The notes under the pieces: model-generated
Database searches by the model: none
The model's input: only the letters and a program-made list of their open reading frames with translations
What the model was told of the DNA's origin: nothing
Shown: positions 18,982 to 27,351 of the stretch, one piece after another
How the letters are laid out: the number at the start of each line of letters is the position of its first letter
Position numbering within the stretch: the first letter of the stretch is position 1
Made by a program: the position numbers and the translations under genes
From: JACVRW01 sp963811055
GTDB lineage: Bacteria > Actinomycetota > Thermoleophilia > Solirubrobacterales > Thermoleophilaceae
Assembly: GCA_963811055.1 (NCBI GenBank)
Contig: CAWEPQ010000001.1
Coordinates: forward strand, 682,001-746,000
Length of the DNA: 64,000 bases
Reading direction: 5' to 3'

Positions 18982-19641
18982 ATGCTGTTCGACCTGAGAG
19001 GCCGGCGCCGGCGCGCGGTGCAGGCCACCTATCTCGTGCTCGCCCTCCTGATGGGCGGCGGCCTCGTGCTGTTCGGGATCGGCGGCAGCGTGTCGGGCGG
19101 ACTCGTGGACGCCTTCAAGGGCAACAGCGGCGGCGGCGGTAACGACGCCGTGGAGGAGCGCATCGACCGCAACGAGGAGCGCGTCAGCCAGAACCCGCGC
19201 AACACGGCGGCGCTCAAGGCGCTCGTGCGCGACAACTACCAGCTCGCGGTGTCCGATCAGGACCCGAACGCCACGAGCTTTCCCGCCTCCGCCCGCGACG
19301 ACCTGCGCCAGGCGGCCTCCTACTGGCAGCGCTATCTCGTGATGGCCAAGAGCGACCCGGACGCCTCGCTCGCCTCGGTCGCGCTCCGTCTCTACGACCA
19401 GGGGGCGCTCGGCAAGCCCAAGGACGCGGCGCGGGCGATGGCGATCGTGGCCAACTCCTCGAACGACTTCCAGTCCTATCTCCAGCTCGTCCAGTACGCG
19501 GCGCTGGCGGGAGATGAGCGCACGGCGGACCTGGCGGCCCAGAAGGCCGTGGACCTGGCGCCCAAGGACTTGAGGAAAGAGGTCAAGGACCAGGCCGCGC
19601 AGCTACAGAAGGCCGCGAAGCAGCCACAGGCCGCCGGCTGA
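18982..19641 (+). CDS. Membrane-anchored TPR-like protein
   Basis: A 219-residue protein with a basic start (RGRRRRAVQ), one membrane helix (about residues 14-34) and a Gly-rich linker. The soluble domain contains two or three degenerate TPR-like helix pairs, such as RQAASYWQRYLVMAKSDPD and LQLVQYAALAGDERTADLAAQ. It ends in a Lys/Gln/Ala-rich helix. It has no catalytic motif and probably acts as an external scaffold. Placement after tatC may mean co-expression. Confidence 0.65.
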   Translation: MLFDLRGRRRRAVQATYLVLALLMGGGLVLFGIGGSVSGGLVDAFKGNSGGGGNDAVEERIDRNEERVSQNPRNTAALKALVRDNYQLAVSDQDPNATSFPASARDDLRQAASYWQRYLVMAKSDPDASLASVALRLYDQGALGKPKDAARAMAIVANSSNDFQSYLQLVQYAALAGDERTADLAAQKAVDLAPKDLRKEVKDQAAQLQKAAKQPQAAG

Positions 19642-19666
19642 GTACCCTTCGCGGATCGCAGGCAGG

Positions 19667-20056
19667 ATGCTGGCGAACAAGCACGAACTCGGGAGAAGAG
19701 TGAACTTCCACATCGAAGACGAGGCCGTCGACGACACGACTCATGTGATCGAGCTCGGGGGAGAGGTCGACCTCTACACCGCCCCGGAGTTCAAGGAGCG
19801 CATGGTCGAGTTGATCGAGTCAGGCAAGAAGCAGATCGTGGTGGACCTGTCGCAGGCCACCTTCATCGACTCGACCACGCTCGGTGTGCTGGTGGGCGGG
19901 GTCAAGCGCCTGCGGCCCGCCGGAGGCTCGCTCGCGCTCGTGTGCACGGACGACAACATCACGAAGATCTTCGAGATCACCGGTCTCGACCGGGTCTTCC
20001 CGATCCACTCCTCGCGCGACGAAGCGCTGGCGGCAGTCGCGAACAGCGGCAATTAG
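19667..20056 (+). CDS. STAS-domain anti-sigma factor antagonist
   Basis: A 129-residue SpoIIAA/RsbV-type protein. It has the strand VIELGGEVDLYTAPEFKERM, then QIVVDLSQATFIDSTTLGVLVGGVKRL; the serine or threonine in FIDSTTLG is the usual phosphorylation site used by an RsbW-type kinase. It likely releases a sigma factor by binding its anti-sigma factor. ATG 19667 is annotated, but GTG 19700 would also give a complete domain. An RsbW-like protein lies far away at 55.1 kb. Confidence 0.88.
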   Translation: MLANKHELGRRVNFHIEDEAVDDTTHVIELGGEVDLYTAPEFKERMVELIESGKKQIVVDLSQATFIDSTTLGVLVGGVKRLRPAGGSLALVCTDDNITKIFEITGLDRVFPIHSSRDEALAAVANSGN

Positions 20057-20076
20057 TCCCTAGAATCGCCCGCCGC

Positions 20077-20149
20077 GGGCCGTTAGCTCAACTGGTAGAG
20101 CAGGAGACTCTTAATCTCAAGGTTGAAGGTTCGAGTCCTTCACGGCCCA
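20077..20149 (+). tRNA. tRNA-Lys (CTT)
   Basis: A 73-base cloverleaf: acceptor GGGCCGT/ACGGCCC with discriminator A, D-arm GCTC/GAGC, anticodon loop CTCTTAA with anticodon CTT, a 5-base variable region and T-arm GAAGG/CCTTC with TTCGAGT. The top pair of the anticodon stem is a G-A mismatch. The 3' CCA is not encoded. Confidence 0.95.
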
Positions 20150-20189
20150 TTCCAGCCTTCCGGCGGCGTGCCGGCCACCGGATCGGCTG

Positions 20190-20195
20190 TACGAT
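20190..20195 (+). promoter_or_regulatory. Weak candidate -10 element upstream of the class I aldolase
   Basis: TACGAT lies about 27 bases before the TTG start, leaving room for a leader that carries the GGAGG ribosome site at 20213-20217. No convincing -35 is visible. Confidence 0.25.
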
Positions 20196-20222
20196 CGGCG
20201 CCGGCGAATCACGGAGGCGACC

Positions 20223-21302
20223 TTGAGCACCACTGAAATCACCACCTCGCGTTTGGAGGAGCTGCTCGGCGACGAGGCCGAGCTGTTGCTCAACCACCGC
20301 AGCCAGACCCTGGACAAGGCGAACCTGCACCTGCCGGGGCCCGACTTCGTGGACCGGGTCTTCCTCGACTCCGACCGCTCCACCAACACGCTCCGCCAGC
20401 TGCAGTGGCTGATCAACTCCGGACGCCTCTCGGGCACCGGCTACGTCTCGATCCTCCCGATCGACCAGGGCATCGAACATGCCGGAGGCGCGTCGTTCGC
20501 GCCCAACCCCCTCTACTTCGATCCCGACAACCTGGTCAAGCTGGCCATGGAGGGCGGCTGCAACGCGATCGCGTCGACGCTCGGCGTGCTCGGCGCCGTC
20601 AGCCGGAAGTGGGCGCACCGCTTCCCGTTCATCGTCAAGCTCAACCACAACGAGCTGCTGACGTATCCCAACGAGTACGACCAGGTGATGTTCGGATCGG
20701 TGGACCGGGCCTGGAACATGGGGGCGGCGGGCGTGGGCGCGACGATCTACTTCGGCTCCGAGCAGAGCCGGCGGCAGATCGTGGAGGTGGCGGAGGCGTT
20801 CGAGCAGGCCCATGCTCGCGGCATGTTCACGGTGCTCTGGTGCTACCTGCGCAACTCCGCCTTCAAGACCAAGGACGTCGACTACCACGTGGCGGCGGAC
20901 CTCACGGGCCAGGCCAACCACCTGGGCGTGACGATCCAGGCCGACATCATCAAGCAGAAGCTGCCCGAGAACAACGGCGGCTACAACGCCCTCGGCCCGG
21001 GCTATGGCAAGACCCACGCCAAGGTCTACGACGAGCTCAGCACCGACAACCCGATCGACCTGACCCGCTACCAGGTGATCAACTGCTACCTCGGCCGGGC
21101 CGGCCTGATCAACAGCGGCGGCGCCTCCTCCGGGGAGAGCGATCTGGCCGAGGCGGTGCGCACCGCCGTGATCAACAAGCGGGCGGGCGGCATGGGACTG
21201 ATCTCCGGCCGTAAGGCATTCCAGCGTCCGATGGACGAGGGCGTGGCCCTGCTGCACGCCATCCAGGACGTGTACCTGGCCGACGAGATCACGGTCGCGT
21301 GA
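20223..21302 (+). CDS. fbaB: Class I fructose-bisphosphate aldolase (FbaB/DhnA type)
   Basis: A 359-residue Schiff-base aldolase of the archaeal/DhnA class, interconverting fructose-1,6-bisphosphate with dihydroxyacetone phosphate and glyceraldehyde-3-phosphate. Typical segments are SILPIDQGIEHAGGASFAPN near the start, FIVKLNHNELLTYP, and the phosphate-binding C-terminal part ending in GMGLISGRKAFQRP. The TTG start has GGAGG five bases upstream. The stop overlaps the next GTG. It is longer than the second DhnA-type aldolase at 23.6 kb and probably serves central metabolism. Confidence 0.88.
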   Translation: MSTTEITTSRLEELLGDEAELLLNHRSQTLDKANLHLPGPDFVDRVFLDSDRSTNTLRQLQWLINSGRLSGTGYVSILPIDQGIEHAGGASFAPNPLYFDPDNLVKLAMEGGCNAIASTLGVLGAVSRKWAHRFPFIVKLNHNELLTYPNEYDQVMFGSVDRAWNMGAAGVGATIYFGSEQSRRQIVEVAEAFEQAHARGMFTVLWCYLRNSAFKTKDVDYHVAADLTGQANHLGVTIQADIIKQKLPENNGGYNALGPGYGKTHAKVYDELSTDNPIDLTRYQVINCYLGRAGLINSGGASSGESDLAEAVRTAVINKRAGGMGLISGRKAFQRPMDEGVALLHAIQDVYLADEITVA

Positions 21303-22171
21303 GCGGGGCCCGGGACGTGCGCTACGGCGTCCACGTCCCGAACATGTGGGAGTACGGCGATCCGCGCGTGATCGCCGAGCTGGCCGAGATCGCCGAGGAC
21401 TGTGGCTGGGACGGGCTGTTCGTGTGGGACCACGTCCTGTTCGACCTCGAGTCCCCGCCGCACGTGTGTGACCCCTGGATCGCCCTCGCGGCCGCGGCGT
21501 CGCGCACCCGGCGCATCCGGCTGGGCGCGATGCTCACGCCGGTGGCCCGCCGCCGCCCCTGGAAGCTCGCGCGCGAGGTGGCGTCGCTCGACGTGCTCTC
21601 GGAGGGCCGGGTGGTGTTCGGGGCCGGCCTCGGCGTGCCCGCCGACGCGGAGTTCGAGGCGTACGGCGAGGACGGGGACCCGCTCGTGCGCCGCGGAAAG
21701 CTCGACGAGGGCCTCGAACTGCTCCGGCTGCTCTGGAGCGGTGAGCCGGTGAGCTACTCGGGCGAGCACTACAACGTGTCCGAGGTGACCTTCCTGCCCA
21801 CACCCGTTCAGGAGCGGCTGCCGGTCTGGGTGGGAGGGAACTGGCCGGCCAAGCGCCCGTTCCGGCGCGCCGCCCGGATGGACGGCGTGATCCCGGAGCG
21901 CGGCGGTGGGGACCTGGTCACTCCGGCAGACCTTCGCGAGGCGCTGGCGTTCATCGGCGAGGAGAAGGAGCGCCAGGGCATCGACCCGGACGGGCCCTTC
22001 GACGTGGCCACGGCCGGCTACACGGCACCGGGCGACGAGCCGTCCTGGGCGTCGGTCGTGGAACCGTACGTGGAGGCTGGGGCCACCTGGTGGATCGAGC
22101 GCTTTCACGCCGGCCGCGGGCCGATAGACCTCACTCGGGAACGCCTGCGCCAGGGCCCGCCGCGAGTCTGA
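21299..22171 (+). CDS. LLM class flavin-dependent oxidoreductase
   Basis: A 290-residue luciferase-like monooxygenase. It has the N-terminal strand YGVHVPNMWEYGDP, LFVWDHVLFD, the TPVARRRPWKLAREVASLD region, and the family segment GRVVFGAGLGVP. LLM proteins use F420 or FMN to oxidise varied substrates; actinobacterial members often use F420, but the cofactor is not shown here. GTG 21299 overlaps the aldolase stop by four bases. Confidence 0.85.
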   Translation: MSGARDVRYGVHVPNMWEYGDPRVIAELAEIAEDCGWDGLFVWDHVLFDLESPPHVCDPWIALAAAASRTRRIRLGAMLTPVARRRPWKLAREVASLDVLSEGRVVFGAGLGVPADAEFEAYGEDGDPLVRRGKLDEGLELLRLLWSGEPVSYSGEHYNVSEVTFLPTPVQERLPVWVGGNWPAKRPFRRAARMDGVIPERGGGDLVTPADLREALAFIGEEKERQGIDPDGPFDVATAGYTAPGDEPSWASVVEPYVEAGATWWIERFHAGRGPIDLTRERLRQGPPRV

Positions 22172-22215
22172 GCTGCGCACCAGGCCGCCGCCGCTTGCGC
22201 GTCAGGCAGCGGTGC

Positions 22216-22243
22216 TGTACGGTCTGACCGAACAAGATTCGGG
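22216..22243 (+). promoter_or_regulatory. Putative operator shared with 32168-32193
   Basis: The region holds a dyad CGGTC-T-GACCG (22220-22230) followed by CCGAA-N5-TTCGG (22228-22242). A near-identical element, TGTAyGGTC-NN-ACCGAACAA, occurs in the divergent promoter at 32168. Both precede operons of the same catabolic cluster. GGTC-N-GACC dyads resemble sites of FadR/GntR-type regulators. The local regulator candidate is the XRE-cupin protein at 27.4 kb. Confidence 0.55.
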
Positions 22244-22264
22244 CCTTAGCCCGGATCTGATCGA

Positions 22265-22270
22265 TATAGA
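22265..22270 (+). promoter_or_regulatory. Candidate -10 element of the catabolic operon
   Basis: TATAGA sits 23 bases before GTG 22294 in an unusually AT-rich stretch. No good -35 lies at the right distance; the shared motif sits just upstream, in a position suited to activation. Confidence 0.35.
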
Positions 22271-22293
22271 GAACACTGCTTGATTCCTCGCTG

Positions 22294-23562
22294 GTGCCCA
22301 CTCGCCGCCCGTCCATCCTGCTCATCGGCACCTTCGACACCAAGCATGTCGAATTGAGCCGCGTCCGGTGGGCGCTGGAGGCCCTGGGGGCCGACGTGAT
22401 CACGCTGGATGCGAGCGTCGGTGGCGGTCCGGCGGCGACCGATGTGACCTTCGGCGCGGATCAGGTCGCGGAAGCGGCCGGGACGAGCCTCGCCCAGCTG
22501 GCCGACCAGGACCGTGGCGACGCCGTGGCGACGATGCAGGGAGGCGTGACCGCGCTCGCATCCGCGCTGGCCGCCGACGGCCGCATCGACGGCGCCCTCT
22601 GCGTGGGGGGAGCGGGCACGCACCTGGCGGGACTTGCATTTCAGAAGCTCGACATCGGCTTTCCCAAGCTCATAGTCACGCCGCTGGCCTCCGGCATGCG
22701 GACCTTCGAGCCCTACACGGGCCTGCGCGATGTGGCCGTCATGCACACGGTGGTGGACGTGGCCGGGGTGAACGAGCTGGTGGACAAGGTCTACCGCCAG
22801 GCGGCCGGCTACATCGTGGGTGCGGTCCGGGCCATGCACGAGCTGGAGCCTCTGGCGCGCTCCGCCTCCGTCCGTCCGCTCGTGGCCGCGTCGATGAACG
22901 GGAACACCACCCCGGCCGTGACGCACGCCAAGGAGGCGCTCGAGCGGGCGGGCTACGACCTCGTCGCGTTTCACGCGAATGGCGCCGGCGGCCGCGCCAT
23001 GGAGGACCTCGTGCGGGCGAGCCACTTCGATGCCGTGCTGGACTTCACCACCACCGAGCTCTGCTTCCAGGAGCTCGGCGGCCTGATGGACGCGGGGCCG
23101 ACCCGGATGGAGGCGGCCGGGCAGATGGGCCTGCCCCAGGTGCTGGTGCCGGGCTGCATCGACTTCATCACCACCGGGCGCTACGAGAACGCCGAGCGCG
23201 AGTTTCCCGGGCGCCGGCTCTACCGGCACAACCCGGAGCTGACGCTCGTGAGGCTCGGCGCGAGCGAGATGCGGAGCGTCGGCCAGGTATTCGCCCGCAA
23301 GGCCAGCGCGGCACAGGGCCCTGTGGCGATCTGCATTCCCACGCGCGGCTTCTCGGTGCCGGACTCCGAGGGAGGCGCGTTCTGGGACCACGAGGCGGAC
23401 TTCGAGTTCATCGCCGCGGTCAGGGACGGGGTGTCCCCGGCCGTGCATGTCGAGCTGGTGGACGCGCACGTGAACGATGACGCCTTCGCCGATGTGGCCG
23501 TGGACACCCTCTTGTCGCTGGTGGAGCCGCTCCCGGCCGCCGCGTCTACCGAAAGGAAGTGA
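22294..23562 (+). CDS. Tm-1-like ATP-binding/UPF0261 family protein
   Basis: A 422-residue UPF0261 protein. The N-terminal domain starts ILLIGTFDTKHVEL and includes the glycine-rich GALCVGGAGTHLAG; the C-terminal domain includes LVAASMNGNTTPAV, FHANGAGGRAMEDLV, FTTTELCFQELGG and LVPGCIDFITTGRYE. Related domains occur in the plant antiviral protein Tm-1, which binds ATP, but bacterial members have no proven reaction. They often sit beside a TIM-barrel enzyme; here a DhnA-type aldolase follows by 3 bases. This is the first gene of the catabolic cluster. No strong ribosome site precedes GTG 22294. Confidence 0.85.
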   Translation: MPTRRPSILLIGTFDTKHVELSRVRWALEALGADVITLDASVGGGPAATDVTFGADQVAEAAGTSLAQLADQDRGDAVATMQGGVTALASALAADGRIDGALCVGGAGTHLAGLAFQKLDIGFPKLIVTPLASGMRTFEPYTGLRDVAVMHTVVDVAGVNELVDKVYRQAAGYIVGAVRAMHELEPLARSASVRPLVAASMNGNTTPAVTHAKEALERAGYDLVAFHANGAGGRAMEDLVRASHFDAVLDFTTTELCFQELGGLMDAGPTRMEAAGQMGLPQVLVPGCIDFITTGRYENAEREFPGRRLYRHNPELTLVRLGASEMRSVGQVFARKASAAQGPVAICIPTRGFSVPDSEGGAFWDHEADFEFIAAVRDGVSPAVHVELVDAHVNDDAFADVAVDTLLSLVEPLPAAASTERK

Positions 23563-23565
23563 CGC

Positions 23566-24402
23566 TTGACGTCATCCGGTAAGCAGTTGCGCCTCCGTCG
23601 GATCCTGGATCCCGAGACGAGCAGGACGGTCATGTTCGCCTTCTCGCACGGAACCAGCGCGCCGGAGGTGATGCCGGGCCTCGAGGATCCGCCCGGCAAG
23701 GTGCTGGCCGCGATGCTCGGGGGCGCGGACTGCACCTTCGTCGCGCCGGGGCTGCTCGATTCACTAGCGCCCGTGCTCTGCCGCTCGCGGGACTTCGGCG
23801 TGGTGGTCAAGGTCACGGCCACCGCGAGCCGCGGTGGCGTGCCCCACCAGGAGCGGCTGATCTGCTCCGTCGAGCGCGCCGCCGAGCTCGGTGCGGACGG
23901 CGTGGTGGCGCTGCTGCCCTTCGCGCCCGACAATGAGCCGGATGTGATCAGCCTGACCGCGCAGCTGGGCGAAGCATGCGCCCGCCTGGGGATGCCGTTC
24001 GTGGCAGAGGCCGAGTACCCCAACGCCTACTACGGCGAGGCCGACTACGCGGAGGAGTGGGGGCTGTCCTACCTCAAGCGCAGCGCGCGTCTGTGTGTGG
24101 AGTGCGGCGCGGACATCGTGAAGAGCAACTGGCCCGGATCGGCGGAGAGCTTCGCCGAGATCGTGGACTGCGTGCCGGTGCCGGTGGTCGTGGCGGGCGG
24201 ATCGCGGGAGTCGGATCTCGACCTGCTGACAAAGGTCGCCGCGGCGCTCGACGGGGGCGCCAGCGGGTGCTCGATCGGCCGCAACATCTTCCAGCACGCG
24301 AACCCGGAGGCGATGACCAGGGCGATCTGCGCGGTGGTCAAACGCCGTCAGGACCCGGCGGAGGCGCTTCAGGAGAACCTCAGTGGACTCGTCACGACCT
24401 GA
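23566..24402 (+). CDS. DhnA/LsrF-type class I aldolase
   Basis: A 278-residue TIM-barrel aldolase of the DeoC/LacD/DhnA group. Key segments are VMFAFSHGTSAPEVMPGLEDP, AEAEYPNAYYGE, the Schiff-base lysine region DIVKSNWPG and the phosphate-binding end GASGCSIGRNIFQHANPEAM. The last segment is closest to LsrF and to 2-amino-3,7-dideoxyheptulosonate synthase-like enzymes, which split or transfer phosphorylated keto-sugars. TTG 23566 follows GAAAGGAAG by about six bases. It overlaps the ABC ATPase gene by 20 bases. The substrate is unknown, probably a sugar-phosphate intermediate of this pathway. Confidence 0.82.
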   Translation: MTSSGKQLRLRRILDPETSRTVMFAFSHGTSAPEVMPGLEDPPGKVLAAMLGGADCTFVAPGLLDSLAPVLCRSRDFGVVVKVTATASRGGVPHQERLICSVERAAELGADGVVALLPFAPDNEPDVISLTAQLGEACARLGMPFVAEAEYPNAYYGEADYAEEWGLSYLKRSARLCVECGADIVKSNWPGSAESFAEIVDCVPVPVVVAGGSRESDLDLLTKVAAALDGGASGCSIGRNIFQHANPEAMTRAICAVVKRRQDPAEALQENLSGLVTT

Positions 24403-25546
24403 TCCGGTGACGCTCGCGCCCGACGAGCCGAGCCCGGGCGTCGGCCACCTGCAGCCGCCGGTTGCCCGGGACACGATCCTGGAGCTGGCCCGCGTGAGCA
24501 AGGTGTACGCGTCCGGCGAGCCTCCCGCGGTGGACGACGTGAGCTTCACGGTGGGCGAGGGAGAGTTCTTCTCCATCCTCGGGCCGAGCGGCAGCGGCAA
24601 GACCACGACCCTGCGGGTGATAGCCGGATTCGAGCGGCCGACCGCCGGCGTGGTCTCGCTCGCGGGCCGCGACGTGAGCCGGGTGCCGCCGTACAAGCGC
24701 GACGTAAACACCGTGTTCCAGCAGTACGCGCTCTTCCCGCACATGACCGTCCAGGACAACGTGGCCTACCCGCTGAAGATGGCCAACGTGCCCAGGCAGG
24801 ATCGCGGCGCGCGCGTCAGCGACATGCTCGAGCGGGTGGAGATGACGGGGTTCGAGGCGCGCCGGCCGCACCAGCTTTCGGGTGGCCAGCGCCAGCGCAT
24901 CGCCCTGGCACGCGCGCTCGTGGCGCAGCCGAAGGTGCTGCTGCTCGACGAGCCCCTCGGCGCGCTCGACCTGAAGCTCCGCGAGCACATGCTGCTCGTG
25001 CTCCGCCACCTTCAGGCGGACACCGGGATCACCTTCGTGTACGTGACCCACGACCAGGCCGAGGCGCTGGGCATGAGTCACCGGCTGGCCGTGATGAACA
25101 ACGGGCGAATCGAGCAGGTGGCATCCCCGGACGACGTATACCGGCGGCCCGCCACCTCGTTCGTGGCGCGTTTCATCGGCAAGACCAACCTGCTCGAGTG
25201 CCACGTGGTGAACGGGCAGGTCGAGGCCGGCGGGCTTCCGCTGCGCCTGGCGGGCGCCCCGCCGGCGGAGCGCTTCACGGTCAGCCTCCGGCCCGAGGAT
25301 GTGAAGATCGGTCCCGACTGCGCGGCCCTGCCCAATCGCGCGACCGCCCGCGTGCGCGAGACCCTCTTCCTCGGCCACGAGCAGCAGGTGCTCGTCCAGG
25401 CCGGCGACCAGGAGCTGACCGTGCGCGCGCCCGGAAAGGTGCCGTACCTGCCCGGCCAGGACGTGGAGATCGGCTGGGAGCTGGATGCCGCCGTGGCCGT
25501 CGCCGAGACCGAGCCGCCCCAGGGGCTTGAGCCGGGTGCGCTGTGA
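24383..25546 (+). CDS. ABC importer ATPase, PotA/spermidine-putrescine type
   Basis: A 387-residue ATPase: Walker A GPSGSGKTT, VFQQYALFPHMTV, signature LSGGQRQR, Walker B VLLLDEPLGALD, H-loop YVTHDQAEALGMS and a C-terminal TOBE domain (from about residue 265). This long form drives polyamine-type importers. GTG 24383 overlaps the aldolase end. Two permease genes follow with overlaps, but no substrate-binding protein is encoded nearby. Confidence 0.9.
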   Translation: MDSSRPDPVTLAPDEPSPGVGHLQPPVARDTILELARVSKVYASGEPPAVDDVSFTVGEGEFFSILGPSGSGKTTTLRVIAGFERPTAGVVSLAGRDVSRVPPYKRDVNTVFQQYALFPHMTVQDNVAYPLKMANVPRQDRGARVSDMLERVEMTGFEARRPHQLSGGQRQRIALARALVAQPKVLLLDEPLGALDLKLREHMLLVLRHLQADTGITFVYVTHDQAEALGMSHRLAVMNNGRIEQVASPDDVYRRPATSFVARFIGKTNLLECHVVNGQVEAGGLPLRLAGAPPAERFTVSLRPEDVKIGPDCAALPNRATARVRETLFLGHEQQVLVQAGDQELTVRAPGKVPYLPGQDVEIGWELDAAVAVAETEPPQGLEPGAL

Positions 25547-26451
25547 GCGCAACCGCCGAGGCGCCTCCGCCGCTCGAGGCGGCGTCGGTGCGGAAAGAGG
25601 TCGCGCGCGACAACGGGATCAAGGGGCTGCTGCTGACTCCCGCGTTCGCGTGGATCGCGCTGCTCGTGCTGGCGCCGAACATCTTCCTCATCCTCTACTC
25701 GCTCTGGGAGAACGACCTGGGCACGGTCGTCCAGACGTTCAACATCGAGAACTACCGCGAGGCGATCAACTCCGAGGTCGTGCGGACGCTCTTCACCCGC
25801 ACGTTCGTGATGTCGCTGATGGCGGCTGGGATCGCCACCGCGATCGCCTATCCGGCGGCCTACATCGTGGTCCGCAAGCTCGGGCGCTTCAAGCTCGCCG
25901 CCGCGCTGCTGATCCTCGTGCCGCTCTGGGTGAGCTTCCTGCTGCGGGTGTTCGCGTGGAGGATCATCCTCGGCGAGCGCGGGATCCTGAACGGCTTCCT
26001 CACGAGCACCGGGCTGCTCAGCGAGCCGTCGGACGCCTTCCTCTACTCGCGCACGACCGTGGTCCTGACGCTCACGTACATCGTCATCCCGTACGTGTTC
26101 CTCGCCTCGTACACCGTGCTCGAGCGGATACCGGACAGCGTCTACGAGGCCTCGGCCGACTGCGGTGCCAGCGCCTGGAGGACCTTCTGGCGCGTGGTCT
26201 GGCCGCTCAGCCGCCCGGGCGTGGCGATCGGCTTCGCGATCGGGTTCGTGCTCGCCTTCGGCGACTACGTGACGCCGCAGATGGTCGGGGGAGTGGAGGG
26301 CACGATGCTCGGGTCGATCGTCATCCAGCAGTTCGGGACGGCGAACAACTGGCCCTACGGCGCGGCGATCGCGGTGAGCATCATGCTGACCTCGCTCGTC
26401 TTCCTCACCCTGGTGTCGTTCCTGTCACGGACGGAGGCCCGCTTTGAGTAG
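25543..26451 (+). CDS. ABC importer permease, PotB type
   Basis: A 302-residue permease with six helices and the cytoplasmic EAA-type loop YEASADCGASAWRTFWRVVWPL, which contacts the ATPase. The long periplasmic region between helices 1 and 2 is typical of PotB/PotH. GTG 25543 overlaps the ATPase stop, and its end overlaps the next permease by eight bases. Confidence 0.88.
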   Translation: MSATAEAPPPLEAASVRKEVARDNGIKGLLLTPAFAWIALLVLAPNIFLILYSLWENDLGTVVQTFNIENYREAINSEVVRTLFTRTFVMSLMAAGIATAIAYPAAYIVVRKLGRFKLAAALLILVPLWVSFLLRVFAWRIILGERGILNGFLTSTGLLSEPSDAFLYSRTTVVLTLTYIVIPYVFLASYTVLERIPDSVYEASADCGASAWRTFWRVVWPLSRPGVAIGFAIGFVLAFGDYVTPQMVGGVEGTMLGSIVIQQFGTANNWPYGAAIAVSIMLTSLVFLTLVSFLSRTEARFE

Positions 26452-27340
26452 CGCGCCGATCGCGGTTCATCCCGACGCCGAGCGCGAGTCGCCCTGGACC
26501 ACGGTGCGCACGGTCGTGGGCCGAATCGGCACGACCCTGTTCATCAGCCTCCTCTACCTGTTCCTCTACGCCCCGCTGCTGGTGATCGCGCTGTTCTCGT
26601 TCAACGACAGCGAGACGCAGACGCTGCCCTTCTCCGGGTTCACCACGCGCTGGTACGACGGGATGCTCAAGAACGACTCGCTCAAGGAGGCGGCGTTCTA
26701 CAGCTTCAAGGTGACCATGCTCGCCGTGGTGGTGGGCGTGCTGTTCGGCACGGCCTTCGCGCTGCTGGTGCACCGGGTGCTCGGACCGCGGACCAAGGGC
26801 GTCGTCCAGGGCCTCCTGGCGGTGCCGATCGTCCTGCCGGGCGTGGTGCTCGGGATCTCGCTCCTGGTGGTGTTCCGGAGCATCGACCTCAAGCCGGGCT
26901 TCCTGGCGATCGTGATCGGGCACGCCACCTTCGTCACCCCGCTGATCATGTTCGTGGTCCTCACCCGGCTGCGGACCATGGACCCCACGCTGGAGCACGC
27001 CTCGATGGATCTCGGGGCGGGGCGGATCAAGACCTTCGTAAACGTGACCCTTCCGCAGCTCCGCGTGGCGCTCCTCGCCGCCGCCCTGCTGGGCTTCACC
27101 ATCTCCTTCGACGAGATCATCGTCACCTTCTTCCTCGCCGGCGTGGACATCACGCTGCCCGTCTATGTGTGGAATCAGCTGCGGTTCGGGTTCACACCCG
27201 AGATCAACGCCATCTTCACCCTAATCGGTGCCGCATCGATCGTGTTGATCGTTGCCGGTACCGCGCTGCTCACCGGGGCGCTTCGAGGCCGCCCGGATTC
27301 ACCGCGTACGATCGGCTCACTCGGAGGTGCCCCAAGGTGA
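26444..27340 (+). CDS. ABC importer permease, PotC type
   Basis: A 298-residue permease with six helices, an N-terminal PLLVIALFSFNDSET typical of PotC/PotI, and the EAA loop EHASMDLGAGRIKTFVNVTLPQL. The TTG start is embedded in the end of the PotB-type gene. With the ATPase and PotB-type permease it forms the membrane part of an importer; its binding protein must lie elsewhere. The regulator gene follows after 11 bases. Confidence 0.88.
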   Translation: MSSAPIAVHPDAERESPWTTVRTVVGRIGTTLFISLLYLFLYAPLLVIALFSFNDSETQTLPFSGFTTRWYDGMLKNDSLKEAAFYSFKVTMLAVVVGVLFGTAFALLVHRVLGPRTKGVVQGLLAVPIVLPGVVLGISLLVVFRSIDLKPGFLAIVIGHATFVTPLIMFVVLTRLRTMDPTLEHASMDLGAGRIKTFVNVTLPQLRVALLAAALLGFTISFDEIIVTFFLAGVDITLPVYVWNQLRFGFTPEINAIFTLIGAASIVLIVAGTALLTGALRGRPDSPRTIGSLGGAPR

Positions 27341-27351
27341 CAGGGAGCAAA

